Assembly (NCBI GenBank): GCA_930367205.1
Contig: OV884013.1
Coordinates: forward strand, 119,637,827 to 119,701,826
Direction of reading: 5' to 3'
Length of the DNA stretch: 64,000 bases
Source of the DNA: Acanthosoma haemorrhoidale
Lineage: Eukaryota > Arthropoda > Insecta > Hemiptera > Acanthosomatidae
Shown here: one piece after another, positions 37,101 through 48,283 of the stretch
Layout: each line of letters opens with the position of its first letter
Position numbering within the stretch: the stretch's first letter is position 1
Program-made: the position numbers and the translations under genes
The notes under the pieces: model-generated
The model's input: only the letters and a program-made list of their open reading frames with translations
Databases searched by the model: none
What the model was told of the DNA's origin: nothing

Positions 37101-40100
37101 GTATTAGTGAAAACTGGTGGATGGTGAAAGATGGAGGAGGTATTGGGTTTGGTTCACCCGAACGAGTTATTGCATGAAACCTATTTTCTCCCTCCCACTC
37201 TTAATTCTCCATTCTTTTTTCACTACTTTGCATGTCATGAGGATTGATAAAACTTTTTTTCTATTGAATGACTCTGAAACTTTAGTACCTGAATGTTTAT
37301 GACTTAAACAAGAATTGATTAATGCTGCCTTTACATGCACATTAAGTTTGCTTAGATTAAAAGCTAATAACCCCTTATCAATTTCAAACAAACGTATTTT
37401 GGAATAGAATAGAAATAATAATTATTGCGTGGTGAATGAATTTATCAAAAATCGGCTTAGGTCGATGACAGAAAGATGTTTTTGATTTATATTATATTTG
37501 TTTATGAACGATCTTCCGACATTCGTACTTGCGGCGTCTGCATCAGCTCCTTATATGAGATGGCCTGAAGATAAAAGCAAATGTTTTCATTTGTTCACTA
37601 TTCCGTTTAAGTGTATCGAAACTCTTTTCATCTAGCTGTCATCCTCCAACCATCTCACACTAGGACCTCAAGCAGACATACTTAGCGCTTCGTCAATCTA
37701 TAAATTTTATGAAAATCTAACATCTTTCTTTCATAGAACCTAAGCTGATTCTCAACAAATATTCATATCATATCATATATAATTTCACAACTAATTCTAA
37801 ACCCACATTTTAAATAGTTTCATACCATATTAAATAGTTAGATACCATTGATGATAATAAAATAGCATTGTATATAATAACTATAAATTATATAAAGTAC
37901 AATATGGATTATTTAATGATGAAATGTAGGGATTTAAAACATTATGTGCTAATTTATAAATAATAAAGAAGGAAATAATGAAAAATTATTTTAATACAAA
38001 AGAGTGTATAAATGAAAAATAGAAAGTTGGACAACCTAGGACGTTGTAGTATTTTAGGACTGGATATACAGGATAATAAACGGCTGTGATTTGAATACGG
38101 GAAGGTAATGTGCTTGCCGGATGCTAGAAAGAATAGAGCTCTAGAGGGGTGATGATTTTTCAATAGTTCAGTGCAGTGAGCAGGAATATACAAGTGAAAT
38201 AGAAGTGAGTGGGTAATTTAAATTTAAAAAGTTTGGACATATGCATCAAGGACAATAATATATTGTATAACTTGGTAAATGAAATATGCTGGAAGAAATC
38301 GGACTATAATCGAGAAATAACATCTTGGGACACCAAGAGAGATGATAATAGTTAATCAATCGTTTGAGTCTGACGGCGGCAGCGACGGCATTAGTCGATA
38401 CCTATCAAACAGGAGCAGGTAAAGCAGACTCATTCAAAGAAATTTAATGCAGAAAAGGTATGTCAGGAAATTTGACATTATGGTTTGGTCAAAAATTTAA
38501 TATTACATATAAAAGGATATCTTCTTAATATAATTTTTGTCATTCAATCATTAGCTATTATTTTGCTAAAAAGAATTCAAAGTATATGGAAAATAAATGA
38601 ATAAAATATAAATTCTTTTATGTGGGCGAACAATCACTGCGGTATAAAATCAGTTGATGATTTATTCGAAGTTTGTTATCAAATTCTTATTATACTTCCT
38701 ACTTGGGCAGTGTGTAATGATAACCTATAGCAAAATACTCTATACCAAAGAAGTATAGTAATTAATAATGATAATACTTACAACCTTCTCAAAATATATC
38801 ATTACTCTGCTGTACGGTGCCCTACTATTTACCCTCTTGACTGACAATACAGCCAAATGCCACCAACATTTCCAGAATGGGATCATGCGAAAAATGGTCC
38901 GACATACCTCTCTTAAGAGGTTGAAGAACGCTGACCTGCACCCGTTGGTTGGAGTGCCGTCGGTGGGTGAGTTCATACGCCGGAGACACATCAATTTTTT
39001 TGACTCGTTGCAGCACCTGACAAACCCAGTGTTTAACAATATGACCCCACCACCCCTCCCGCACCGATGGCAACAAACTGTCGGGGAAAAATTAGGTTAA
39101 GAATTAGTATGTAGGCTGGTTTTGAGGTTGATCAAAAAGGTGTAAAAATCGAGTTGGGAATGCAGCAATTTATGTGGCTTGTTCTAAAAACCAAAGTTTT
39201 CTTCTCTGCTGCCTTATATAGGGATATTTGGAGATATGCAATTAGTTTTTTTAACTTGTAAATTCTAGCAGGTGCTGTTCAGTCCAGTAAAAGGATATCG
39301 CGACAGGAGCTAACAGTTCCAGTTTAATTTTGTAAATTATTTTACATTTGATCAGCTTATTCAATCTTTACTTTGCATTATTTTTTAATTTTATAATCAC
39401 ACATTGTTGTTGTTGGGGGGGGGGTCCTACCCCCTGGAGGCTTGTTTTTCCCCCCCGATAAAATTTCCTCCTAGTGACCCATTAGAAAAGGATGGCAATC
39501 TGTAAACGATAGTGTGGTGCTCAATTAAAAAATAGACCGCATTATTGTCCTTTGAAAAAAACCTTCTTTTAAGTTTATAAAAAGGACTTATTGTTTGTAA
39601 ACAAGGTAAAATAAATAATTTGAGAATAATTACTTTTATGAAATAGCAAATAGCAAAAACGAAAGAAACCTCTTGAATATCGAGCTAGGCAGAAATATGC
39701 CATTATAGAGGTAATAGCATCGTAACTTGTAACTGAAGGTCTGAATCCCAGCTCTGTCACTATATTTGTTCCTTCCATAGTTACTCGATTGATTTTTTAA
39801 GTTTTGCCTTGATAGCACAAAAATATGAAGTTTGATTTTTGAATTTCACACCTGTTCAGCCGATGTTTAGGTGAAATTTTTGTAATAAATTTTTTTTGTG
39901 TGATCAAAACTTCTTTTGCCCGGAGTATGAAGCACGAGGTACATCTGCACATTCCTGAGCGAGAAGCTAAATTTATCCAGTTCGGGGCACAAATTCTAGA
40001 AATAACACTCGCCCTATAATATCTGGGTGTCGAGTCGTCAGAACTCCTCGGGGCTTTGTAAATATTTCTCTTCCAGATCCTATTTAAATATATTCGAATG

Positions 40101-41332
40101 TTGTTTTTTTTAAGCTCACCTTATCATAATTTTTGTTTTAGTTGGATGAAAAATAAATTAAATTTCAACCACAAAATTCTAAATGATTAAGTGAAAAATT
40201 AATTTCACTTTGCTCTAAATACTGCATGATGCTTTTGTAGCCTTAATCGTAGTTATTTTCTTGATCTTGTTTTTTTTTTTTTATTGAGTAAGGATACTAA
40301 AAGATGAATCATTTAGTTCGTAGATTCTTTATATTCTGTAGCATGTTAACTGTTCGTCGTTGAGGTTTAAGAAAAGTATGAAACCATGAAATGATCTTTT
40401 ATTGATTAAGTGTTATTACTTTCAATCAGGTCCATGTTATTAATTTTAATAAAACAGATGTCTTAATATTTTAATAGCAAATTTTTTTTTTATTTCATTT
40501 TAAATCTAGATAATAGAGTAAAAAAAAAAAACACTCTAGTTTTTGGAGATCAAGACTAAATATATTGTCTTCTGTTGTCATTAATTGATAATTACTGCTT
40601 CTATTATGGTATGTATACTCATACGAAATATAGAGCTGTGAGTGAAAACCCAAAATGATAATTTGAGGTCGAAACAGGTTATATAGAAAACAATGAGCTT
40701 AGTTCTCGATGAAACAATCATTTTTGAAATATAAGTAAATTTTATTTCACATAGAGTTCTGTAAATTGATGTTGGCGGCTTCCTATAGGATAGCCTTTTT
40801 CACCCTAGATGTGTTTCCCCATTCCAGCTAACTAAGGTCCTCAAATTAAGCATTAGTTGGAAGGAAGAGGAATTCCCCCCCCCCACCCAATAGGAGTGTG
40901 GTATATGGATGGATCATACTAGAAATCTCTCAGCTGATCTAGATAAGATGAAGATAGTGGCCTATCTTTCCGATAAATATGACACCAACCATAAGAGATA
41001 TATTATTGCGCTTCAGGCGGAGGTGTATATGATTCTAATTGCATCTTACTACACCCCTAAACATAGATTAGTAACGAAAGACTCTTCTCCCGACTGACCT
41101 TGATTCGGATTTGTCAAAGGAGAAGATGCATATATTTATGAATATTTCTACTTTGTCGATTCCCAATAAAGTAATGCAGTGCGAAGATATATTATCAAAA
41201 ACAAGATTATTGCACTAAACAGCTTCGATTTAAGTAAAAAAACAAAACAATCTTGCCCATTAATTCTTTGTATTAATAATTAATATACTACAAATTATTT
41301 TATGTTGAATCTGATTTTAAATTTTCATGTAG
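37101..41332. other. AT-rich region between candidate exon and PKI core exon
   Basis: Apart from the retroelement fragment at 38780-39110, only low-complexity sequence is seen, including poly(G)/poly(C) runs at 39415-39424 and 39450-39456 and poly(C) near 40875-40884. Open frames here are short and AT-driven. Confidence 0.4.
38780..39110 (+). mobile_element. Jockey-like ORF2 C-terminal fragment, copy A
   Basis: An open frame reads LLYGALLFTLLTDNTAKC, LKNADLHPLVGVPSVGEFI and FFDSLQHLTNPVFNN, the pattern seen after the reverse transcriptase domain of Jockey-like elements (YG..LF..., LH.DL.., I...I......F...L..HPN). It ends at a stop within TTAGGTTAAGAATTAG. Two further copies lie in inverted order at 62690-63060 and 63115-63400. 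Confidence 0.65.
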
Positions 41333-42868
41333 TTCTGAAAATGCTGACAGTAATGTCCGAAAACGGAAATGGAGGAAACGACCCAGTTCAAGACTTTCTT
41401 ACGACAGGCCGCGCTGGACGACGTAATGCTTTGCCAAATATCCTTTCTGACCATGCGTTAACATCAACAGCAGACCTCCCTGATAGCTTTATGGGCCTGA
41501 CAACAAGAGGTATAAATACAATTAAGCCTATTTTAAAATAATAAATCTTCTGTCTTTACATAATATGGTATTTATTTACCAATAATATTTTGGACAGCTC
41601 TAAGCTGTCATCTTTAGTTGCTAAAAGAAGAAGTCATATGATCATTTGGAGACAAACAAATTCTATTATTGAAAGCAACAATGATAACAATCAATAAATA
41701 AAACATATTAATATTGCTGAATTGCACCAAGCCCGAAATGGTCCATCCATTTTACTAAAATTAAAAGTTTTAAAAAAATTTGACACATAAGTAATAAATA
41801 ATTAATTAAAGAATTATTTTTAAAAAACACAATAATACACTAATTTCATGGCTATTCGCCCAATCGAGGGTGTGTATAAACTTATTATTTAAAATAATTT
41901 ATATTAATTGGGACTTTAAAATACATTTGCTACCTCTTCCGTTGGCTATTGCTACATGGGTGTATATGTCAAAACTCTTTATCATAGTTATCCATCTCTA
42001 GTCAGCTGTTACTAATTTATAAATGCAGATGTGGAACATGTCCGTCTAATGACTGTGACGGTGCGAAGAAGTCTTTTATATCGCTACATCATTCATCGTG
42101 TCTATTCTGAATCTATGTTTGTTCCCACTTCTGCTCACTGTAAGATCCAGTCTTCCTGTATTATTTATATTTCCATAGTAAATTTAATGTTTGTATTTTA
42201 AAATCTGTTTAAATACTTAGATTGCTCAGTTAATTCTTTGAGACTTCCCATGAAGCAAGACAGTACTTCGTCCACGTATCTTATCCAATATTTAATTTTG
42301 TGGATGTATGTATTTTTGCTTGACATTATATATACTTCCCCTAATTCGTCTATATATAGTTCCACTAATAACGGACTCAGAGAATTCCCCTTTTCTCTGT
42401 GTGAAGAAATTATTGAATTTATAATATTTCTGTCCGAGGCATATTTTCACTAATGTCCATGCTTACTCCTGTGTTTTACATTTCTCATGTCACATCTGTT
42501 TTACCAACCAGGGGATTATTAGAAAATAAATTAACTATGTTTAACTTCTGGTAAATTTTAATTGTTGTAATATTTTTACTACTTCTGCAGTATTATCTAC
42601 TGAATGTTTCGTTCTAGAATTCGTAGCTCAAGACTGAGCTGTCGAAAGTACCTGTGTGCGGAAAATTAAATACTGTTTGAAAGATATGAACTTTATTCCC
42701 TAATGTAGTGTTAAACCAAATTATTGTTAGAAATTAAAATTGTTCATTATTTATTTATTGAAATAATTACAATTTTTAGACAAAAAAGATGGGGATGAAG
42801 AAGCATCAACATCGGCGGATATACCTCAAGACGATATCGGAGACGAAGCCTGTGGAAGTTCGAGTTGA
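41333..42868 (+). CDS. cAMP-dependent protein kinase inhibitor (PKI)
   Basis: Exons 41333-41509 and 42780-42868 join in phase to give 81 residues from the ATG at 41353 (85 from 41341). PKI binds the free catalytic subunit of PKA as a pseudosubstrate and carries it out of the nucleus. The segment DFLTTGRAGRRNALPNI (residues 14-30) matches the PKI inhibitory core: Phe15, Arg20, Arg23 and Arg24 fit the vertebrate contact residues, and Ala26 replaces the phosphorylatable Ser. It looks closest to vertebrate PKI-beta. The export-signal region reads DLPDSFMGLTT (41-51), with Thr where PKI has a final hydrophobic. The acidic tail (DKKDGDEEAS..) is typical. The core exon begins at an acceptor (TTTTCATGTAG) with its frame open to the edge, so an upstream exon exists, coding or not. 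AATAAA at 43173-43178 is a likely poly(A) signal. Confidence 0.88.
42120..42430 (-). pseudogene. Penelope-like reverse transcriptase fragment
   Basis: Minus-strand frames read LSPLLVELYIDELGEVY and KYWIRYVDEVLSCFMGSL, matching the PLE pattern SPLLAELYM....WxRYVDDVL, with YVDE in place of YVDD at about 42263-42275, then KFTMEI as in the following conserved block. The frame is interrupted on either side. It sits antisense in the PKI intron. Confidence 0.7.
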
Positions 42869-45800
42869 ATTTTATAACGAGTCTTCAAGTTACTCATATT
42901 AACACATTTCAGTTTCAAATTCTTGTAGTATGTTTTTGTTTTGTATATGTATATAACATACAAGAATAGTTTCTGGGACATAGTATTTTCAGAAATATTT
43001 CAGTATTAACAACACTGTGATTATTGCGGATTTATAAGTTTTTGTAATCTCATTACATTTAGTAGCAGCAGTAAGTAAGTCCACCTGGTTAGGATTTATT
43101 TAAGGGACGAGGTATATTAATTGAGAATTTATTCTTTGTTGATAAATTACGCACGTACATTTAGAAATAACAAATAAATAAGTGGTAATTAGGTTAGTCA
43201 AAAGAAGTTCTTTTGTTATTTGTGAACACCTTGTTTTGTCAAATTTAAAATTATTAGAATCAGTGTATTTAAAAAAAAATAAGCTGACAATAGAAACGGC
43301 TTTGTATTAATTATTTAATTGTTTTAAAAAGTTAACATGTTCATGAAAATATGCATTTATTACGTTTATAAGCAAACTATTTTTTTTTTTTTTTTTTTTT
43401 AATGGGGCCACATTTCTATGTTAATATATATTTTATTTATCTGAATAGATCGATAATCTATAATTTTTAACCTCTACATCGTTACACATATTGAGAAACC
43501 ACGACAGAAGTTGTTGTGATAATGGCTGTCAAAAAAGTATGAACATATTCAATTGCATGGTCAATTTCCCTATAGTTATTGCTATATTTTTGTAATTAAA
43601 CAAAAGAGAAGAGAAACAAAAAAAAAAAGGATTTTTAGAGTGATAAAACCTGAGTTTTTTTAATTTTAAATTTTTAATGCTTTTGGAGTTTTAAAAAACC
43701 ACCAGCTAGAGCTAAGTTGAGAGTAGACTACAATATAGTTGACTTGTTTTGGATTATAAAGTTTTTCGTTTTCCAAACTGCTTATAGTAAGCTGTAATTG
43801 TTTTTATGAAAGAGGTGATAATTAGTTTCGTTTCTTACTTGGAATTTACAGCGGGATTGAGAACAAATAGTCGAGAATTAATATTAAATTTTACTTACAT
43901 GACAATGCACATACCTTTGTTGAATTCAATAATACTTAAAAACATGCTTGGTTTATTAAAATATTATTTATTTTCTTCAATTTCTTCTGAGAAGCTGAAG
44001 AATCATTGAAAATCTCTTCTCGATTCGTTCTTGAATAGGTTGAGAAAAGCTAAAAAAGAGTCGTGTGAAAAAACCTAGCATTAACCACACTAGAATAGCT
44101 CTGTGCCATATACCGAATAGGTCGGCGACTTAGGTATTTTATTTTCAGATTGATATTATTTTTTTTTTACGAGTGAAGGTCAAAATAAAGTAATAAGCGA
44201 TAACTTAGAGCAGGTTAAATTGTACTTCTGTTCAAAGATGAAATTTTTAGACGTTTCCTCTGTCTTTCCCGATGCAAAGTGAGCGGTTGAGGAACGTATT
44301 GCTTATGTTTTGGCCTAATTTGATCGAAAAATATGCATATCACCATTATATTCGCTTTAGGTCAATGTAAATTAAATTTCAAGATGTGTTAAATTATTGT
44401 TAGTTGCTAGAAAAGTCTGGGATCATGAATGAAAAAAATGCATTATATATTGTGTAGTTATTGCGAACCCTAATTGTTTACCTATAGGTTACAAAACTTT
44501 TCTAATTAGAATAGCTATTGATTCGGTCGCTCCTCTGTCAAAATGAAATAAAGCTGTTCCGGGTGACAATTTAACTTGTGCTGTTCCGGTCAATTTGTAC
44601 TCCAGCCAATGTCCCCTGCGTTTCGTCAATATCCGTCCATTAATTTAAATTTCCTCTTAAATTTTTTAATAAAATTTGAAATTAGCTATTTCTCTTGTTT
44701 TGACACTTATTTATTTTATTATTCTCAGTTAAATTTTTAGATCGTTTTCCTTTCATGGTTTTTATTTAAACATGATAGTGAACTTGGCAATCTGTGTATA
44801 CTTTCTCTTAGGTGGTTTTTTCAAATGCAATTATTATTTAAATTTAAAAAGCAGTTATACTTTATCTTGTTTAAAATCCCAGTACCTTTCCCTTGCCATA
44901 ATTTGAATATATGTTCATGCGGTATTGATTTTTTCACTGTTACATTGTACATTTTATTTTGTAATCAATCCTCTTTAAAATGTGATTTAAGTATTTTATC
45001 GATAGTGTTAAAAATACCATCTTTGAAATTATTTGTATTTTACTGTTCAAATTATGCTTGATGCGTACGTTTTCATAGTACTCCTTGGCTCGGTATACCG
45101 TCGCCTTATTTATGACCAAAATAGTAGTATCAGTTAGCTGCAATCGCTGTTTTGGAAATTAGGAATCATAAATACATTAGCACTTTTAATTCCTGTTCCT
45201 CGTTTAACTTAATAACATTCAAATATTTTTATTTTAAATAACATTTATTATATTGATAATATTTTAGTCTTTTTAAGATTTTAACTGTGAGAAGTTATAA
45301 TTTGACTGTGATTGCTTATGCTTAGTGAAAACTTATAAATACAAAAATGTTCACTATGATAAATATAGCATGTTTTATTGTTTCTTCCAAAATTGTTAAT
45401 GTTGAGTGTGTTGGTCAAGGAGTGCTATGTTAAAATTGATAATTGTAAATGTACTTATTTATAGATTTATTTATTCGATTCAAGTACTGTTTTAGAATTG
45501 TACGGTTTAAAAAATGTTCCCATCAGGCCATCGCCTCTTTTTTTTTTTTTAAATTTGTATTTACAGTAAAACCTCATCATTCATGATTTTACCGTTTGCA
45601 GTGGAAAATTCGTATGATCTGCTTGGTAGATCGTAGAAAGCTACCTCACTTATTTGTGATAGCCAAGTTAAATTATATTTTTAGCGTTTCCCCTTAGAAT
45701 ACGGATATAAGCTTCTTGGTTCATTTTGGCAATTCTTTGAGCTCATTATTTCCTTAGGCTACATATATTAATTTTAAAGATATTGGAATAGTTGTATTGA

Positions 45801-48283
45801 GAGTGTTCATGAAATGTTTTATGTTATATCTCTAGAATTCTTTTTTTTTTTTATCGTCGGTATCAGAATCGTCAGTTGATTATATTATACGGTTAAGAAA
45901 CTGCAAGATTTTTCAAAAATTAGTCGAAACCTTCTGGCTATCGATCACGTTTTATGCCCTTTTTAAATTTTTCCTTGAACCTTATATCTGCAAATGGATA
46001 AGTCATGAGGTAAAACTTTTATTATTTAATATATTTTTCCAGTAATTAACTTTGAAAATAAGTTCATTTTTGGCCGATATTAGTTTAATTGGTAATTAAA
46101 TTAGTTTTTGATTTGTTATATACTAAAAATAATCTAAATTATTGTTATTGTCATTGAAATTATTGTGGCAAGTAAGGCTGTTAAAAAGAAATTTACTTTT
46201 TAAGACTTATTGGGTTGCCTTTGTAGGCTGTTGTGATGAAAGACAAGTTCGGCTTTGTTCTAGTTATTGCGACTAACTAACTTTGTTATGTGTTACGTGA
46301 ATATTTTATGTTAAATTTTGATCTAAATTAAGTATTAAGTATCTAGTCAGTCGTTGATCTTTCTAATAAAAATAGTGTTTATGTAAAGCACTAATTATTA
46401 TTATTTTATAGATTATTGAATTGTTCTCTTTGTTAACTTAATTGAAAACAATATTTGTTGTTTTAAATTTCTGAGATGAATATTTATTTATTTTAATTAA
46501 TTAAATTCACTAGTATTAAAGTTCATTTTTTTTAAAAAAAAAAAGACAAAATGTTAATAATATGTATTTTATAACATCAGTGATTGTGACTGTTTCGATG
46601 AATGTTACTCACTAATCGAAACGAGAATGTCAAAAATACCAAATAATCTACTCGTATTCATAGAGATAAAGAGCGATGTTTAAAGTGAGGTTAGAATAGT
46701 TGATTAATTGGTGAAAATCACTTGCATCGCCAAATGCGAAGGCTTGAATATTAACAAGTCCTCGCAACTTACTTTGGAATCTCATATAATATAAAATAAT
46801 TTTTGATAGTCCTTATATATTGTCTTTTGTGGGCTGCTACAACTGTGTAAGGAAAGGAAACAATGAATAATTTAAAAAGTCTGAAATATTAAAACGAGCA
46901 AGAATAACATTTATTAAATTCACTGTTGTATTTTAAATACTGTCATTTTTTTTTGTTAATGTAGAAAATCTGAAATTTGGCCATTTTTATTTTTAAAATT
47001 TATCTCCTGTCATAAGAAGTTACTGATGGACTATTAACAAACACATTAAAAAATTATTAAAACAAATTAAATGAGCTAATTGTTCTAAATAACTTAAAAA
47101 GTTAAAAACTAGTGAGGCCGATTCTATTTCCTGTTATATGTTTAAGAAAAAAAAATGCAATATTTGTTTGAGGAGGGGGGGGGGATTACGGTCTTATGTA
47201 CAGTCCAATTAAGAGGACAAAAGTGGGAGCCAATTATTATTGGAGATTAAATTCTGGAATTGATTAAAAGCTTTCCGTCAATAAATTTAACTCAGAATTT
47301 TCATTATTATTGTATTACGTTGTGTTTAAGAGGGCTTCATTTTTAGTTCAAAAGAAAAAAAAATTTCGGAACAAATATTGAAATTATGTTATCTTCCTTA
47401 CATAGTTGGTCCTACAGAAAATGTACTTATTAAAGTTCCATGTTTTGTACGGTTGTGTAAAAAAAAAAAATTACATTTAGACGTTACTTATAAATGTATA
47501 TTGAACATTTATATTCTAAAATTGATTAGTATTGACAGTATTAGCTGTGAACAGATGTTCTATTTTTCAGAAAAGAAAAGAAAAAATAGTATTGAATGTT
47601 TGGAACATGTTTACCATTTCTAATATATTTTTGCAATTCATATTGTTTTTGGTAATTTTGTTATTGTATTTTTTTTTGTCTGTTAAAATTTTATATTTAT
47701 TTAATTATTGTACACTGTTCTGTTAGTATTATAAGAATATTTATTATGTCAAATGAGTATTTTCAATTGAATTGTATTGCATGTTTATTATTATTTATGA
47801 TAAAAGAAGAAAAAAAAAAATGTGTCTAGCATTAATTGAATGTCAGCTTTGTGTATATTGAGCATGTATTTTAGTGAATAAAAGCATTTTATATCTGGCA
47901 TTTTTGTAATATATATCGCTAATTGACAGTGTGGGGAAGTTGGCCGTTTTTCGTGCTATTAAGTTATTTACTATGTATTATCTTAAAATGAATCTAAGGA
48001 GGTAAGTCATGTTAGGCTGATATAGATAACATATAATTGTTATTGATCTACCCTCGTGTAAACAATTTATCCTAAACAACGCATTTCTTCTATATTTATT
48101 ATCCGTTCCCCCTTTAAATGTTTCATTCATTCACAGACTGCTCGTTGGTAACATCAGTGATATTGAAAAGATAAAAACTTGTAGTCGTGTTTGGTATTTT
48201 TTTTTTTTTTATCTGTATATATCATGACTTAGATAAAACTTTTTTATTTTCACATGAATATTTAAAAAAAAAAAAAACAATCG
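42869..48283. other. PKI 3' region and AT-rich spacer
   Basis: The first part is probably a long PKI 3' untranslated region, with several AATAAA signals (first at 43173). The rest is A/T-rich with homopolymers (poly(T) at 43380-43400, poly(G) at 47177-47184). A CAGTAAAACCTCATCATTC near 45566 resembles a pogo-type end without a partner. No coding exon is supported. Confidence 0.45.

Noticed and set aside
40909..41097. Open frame of 62 codons upstream of the PKI core exon
   Set aside because: No similarity recognised, no splice phase linking it to PKI, and it ends in a stop before the acceptor.
44825..47726. Several open frames of 60-80 codons
   Set aside because: Composition is dominated by Phe, Ile, Leu, Lys and Tyr as expected from AT-rich noncoding DNA, with no motifs or splice support.
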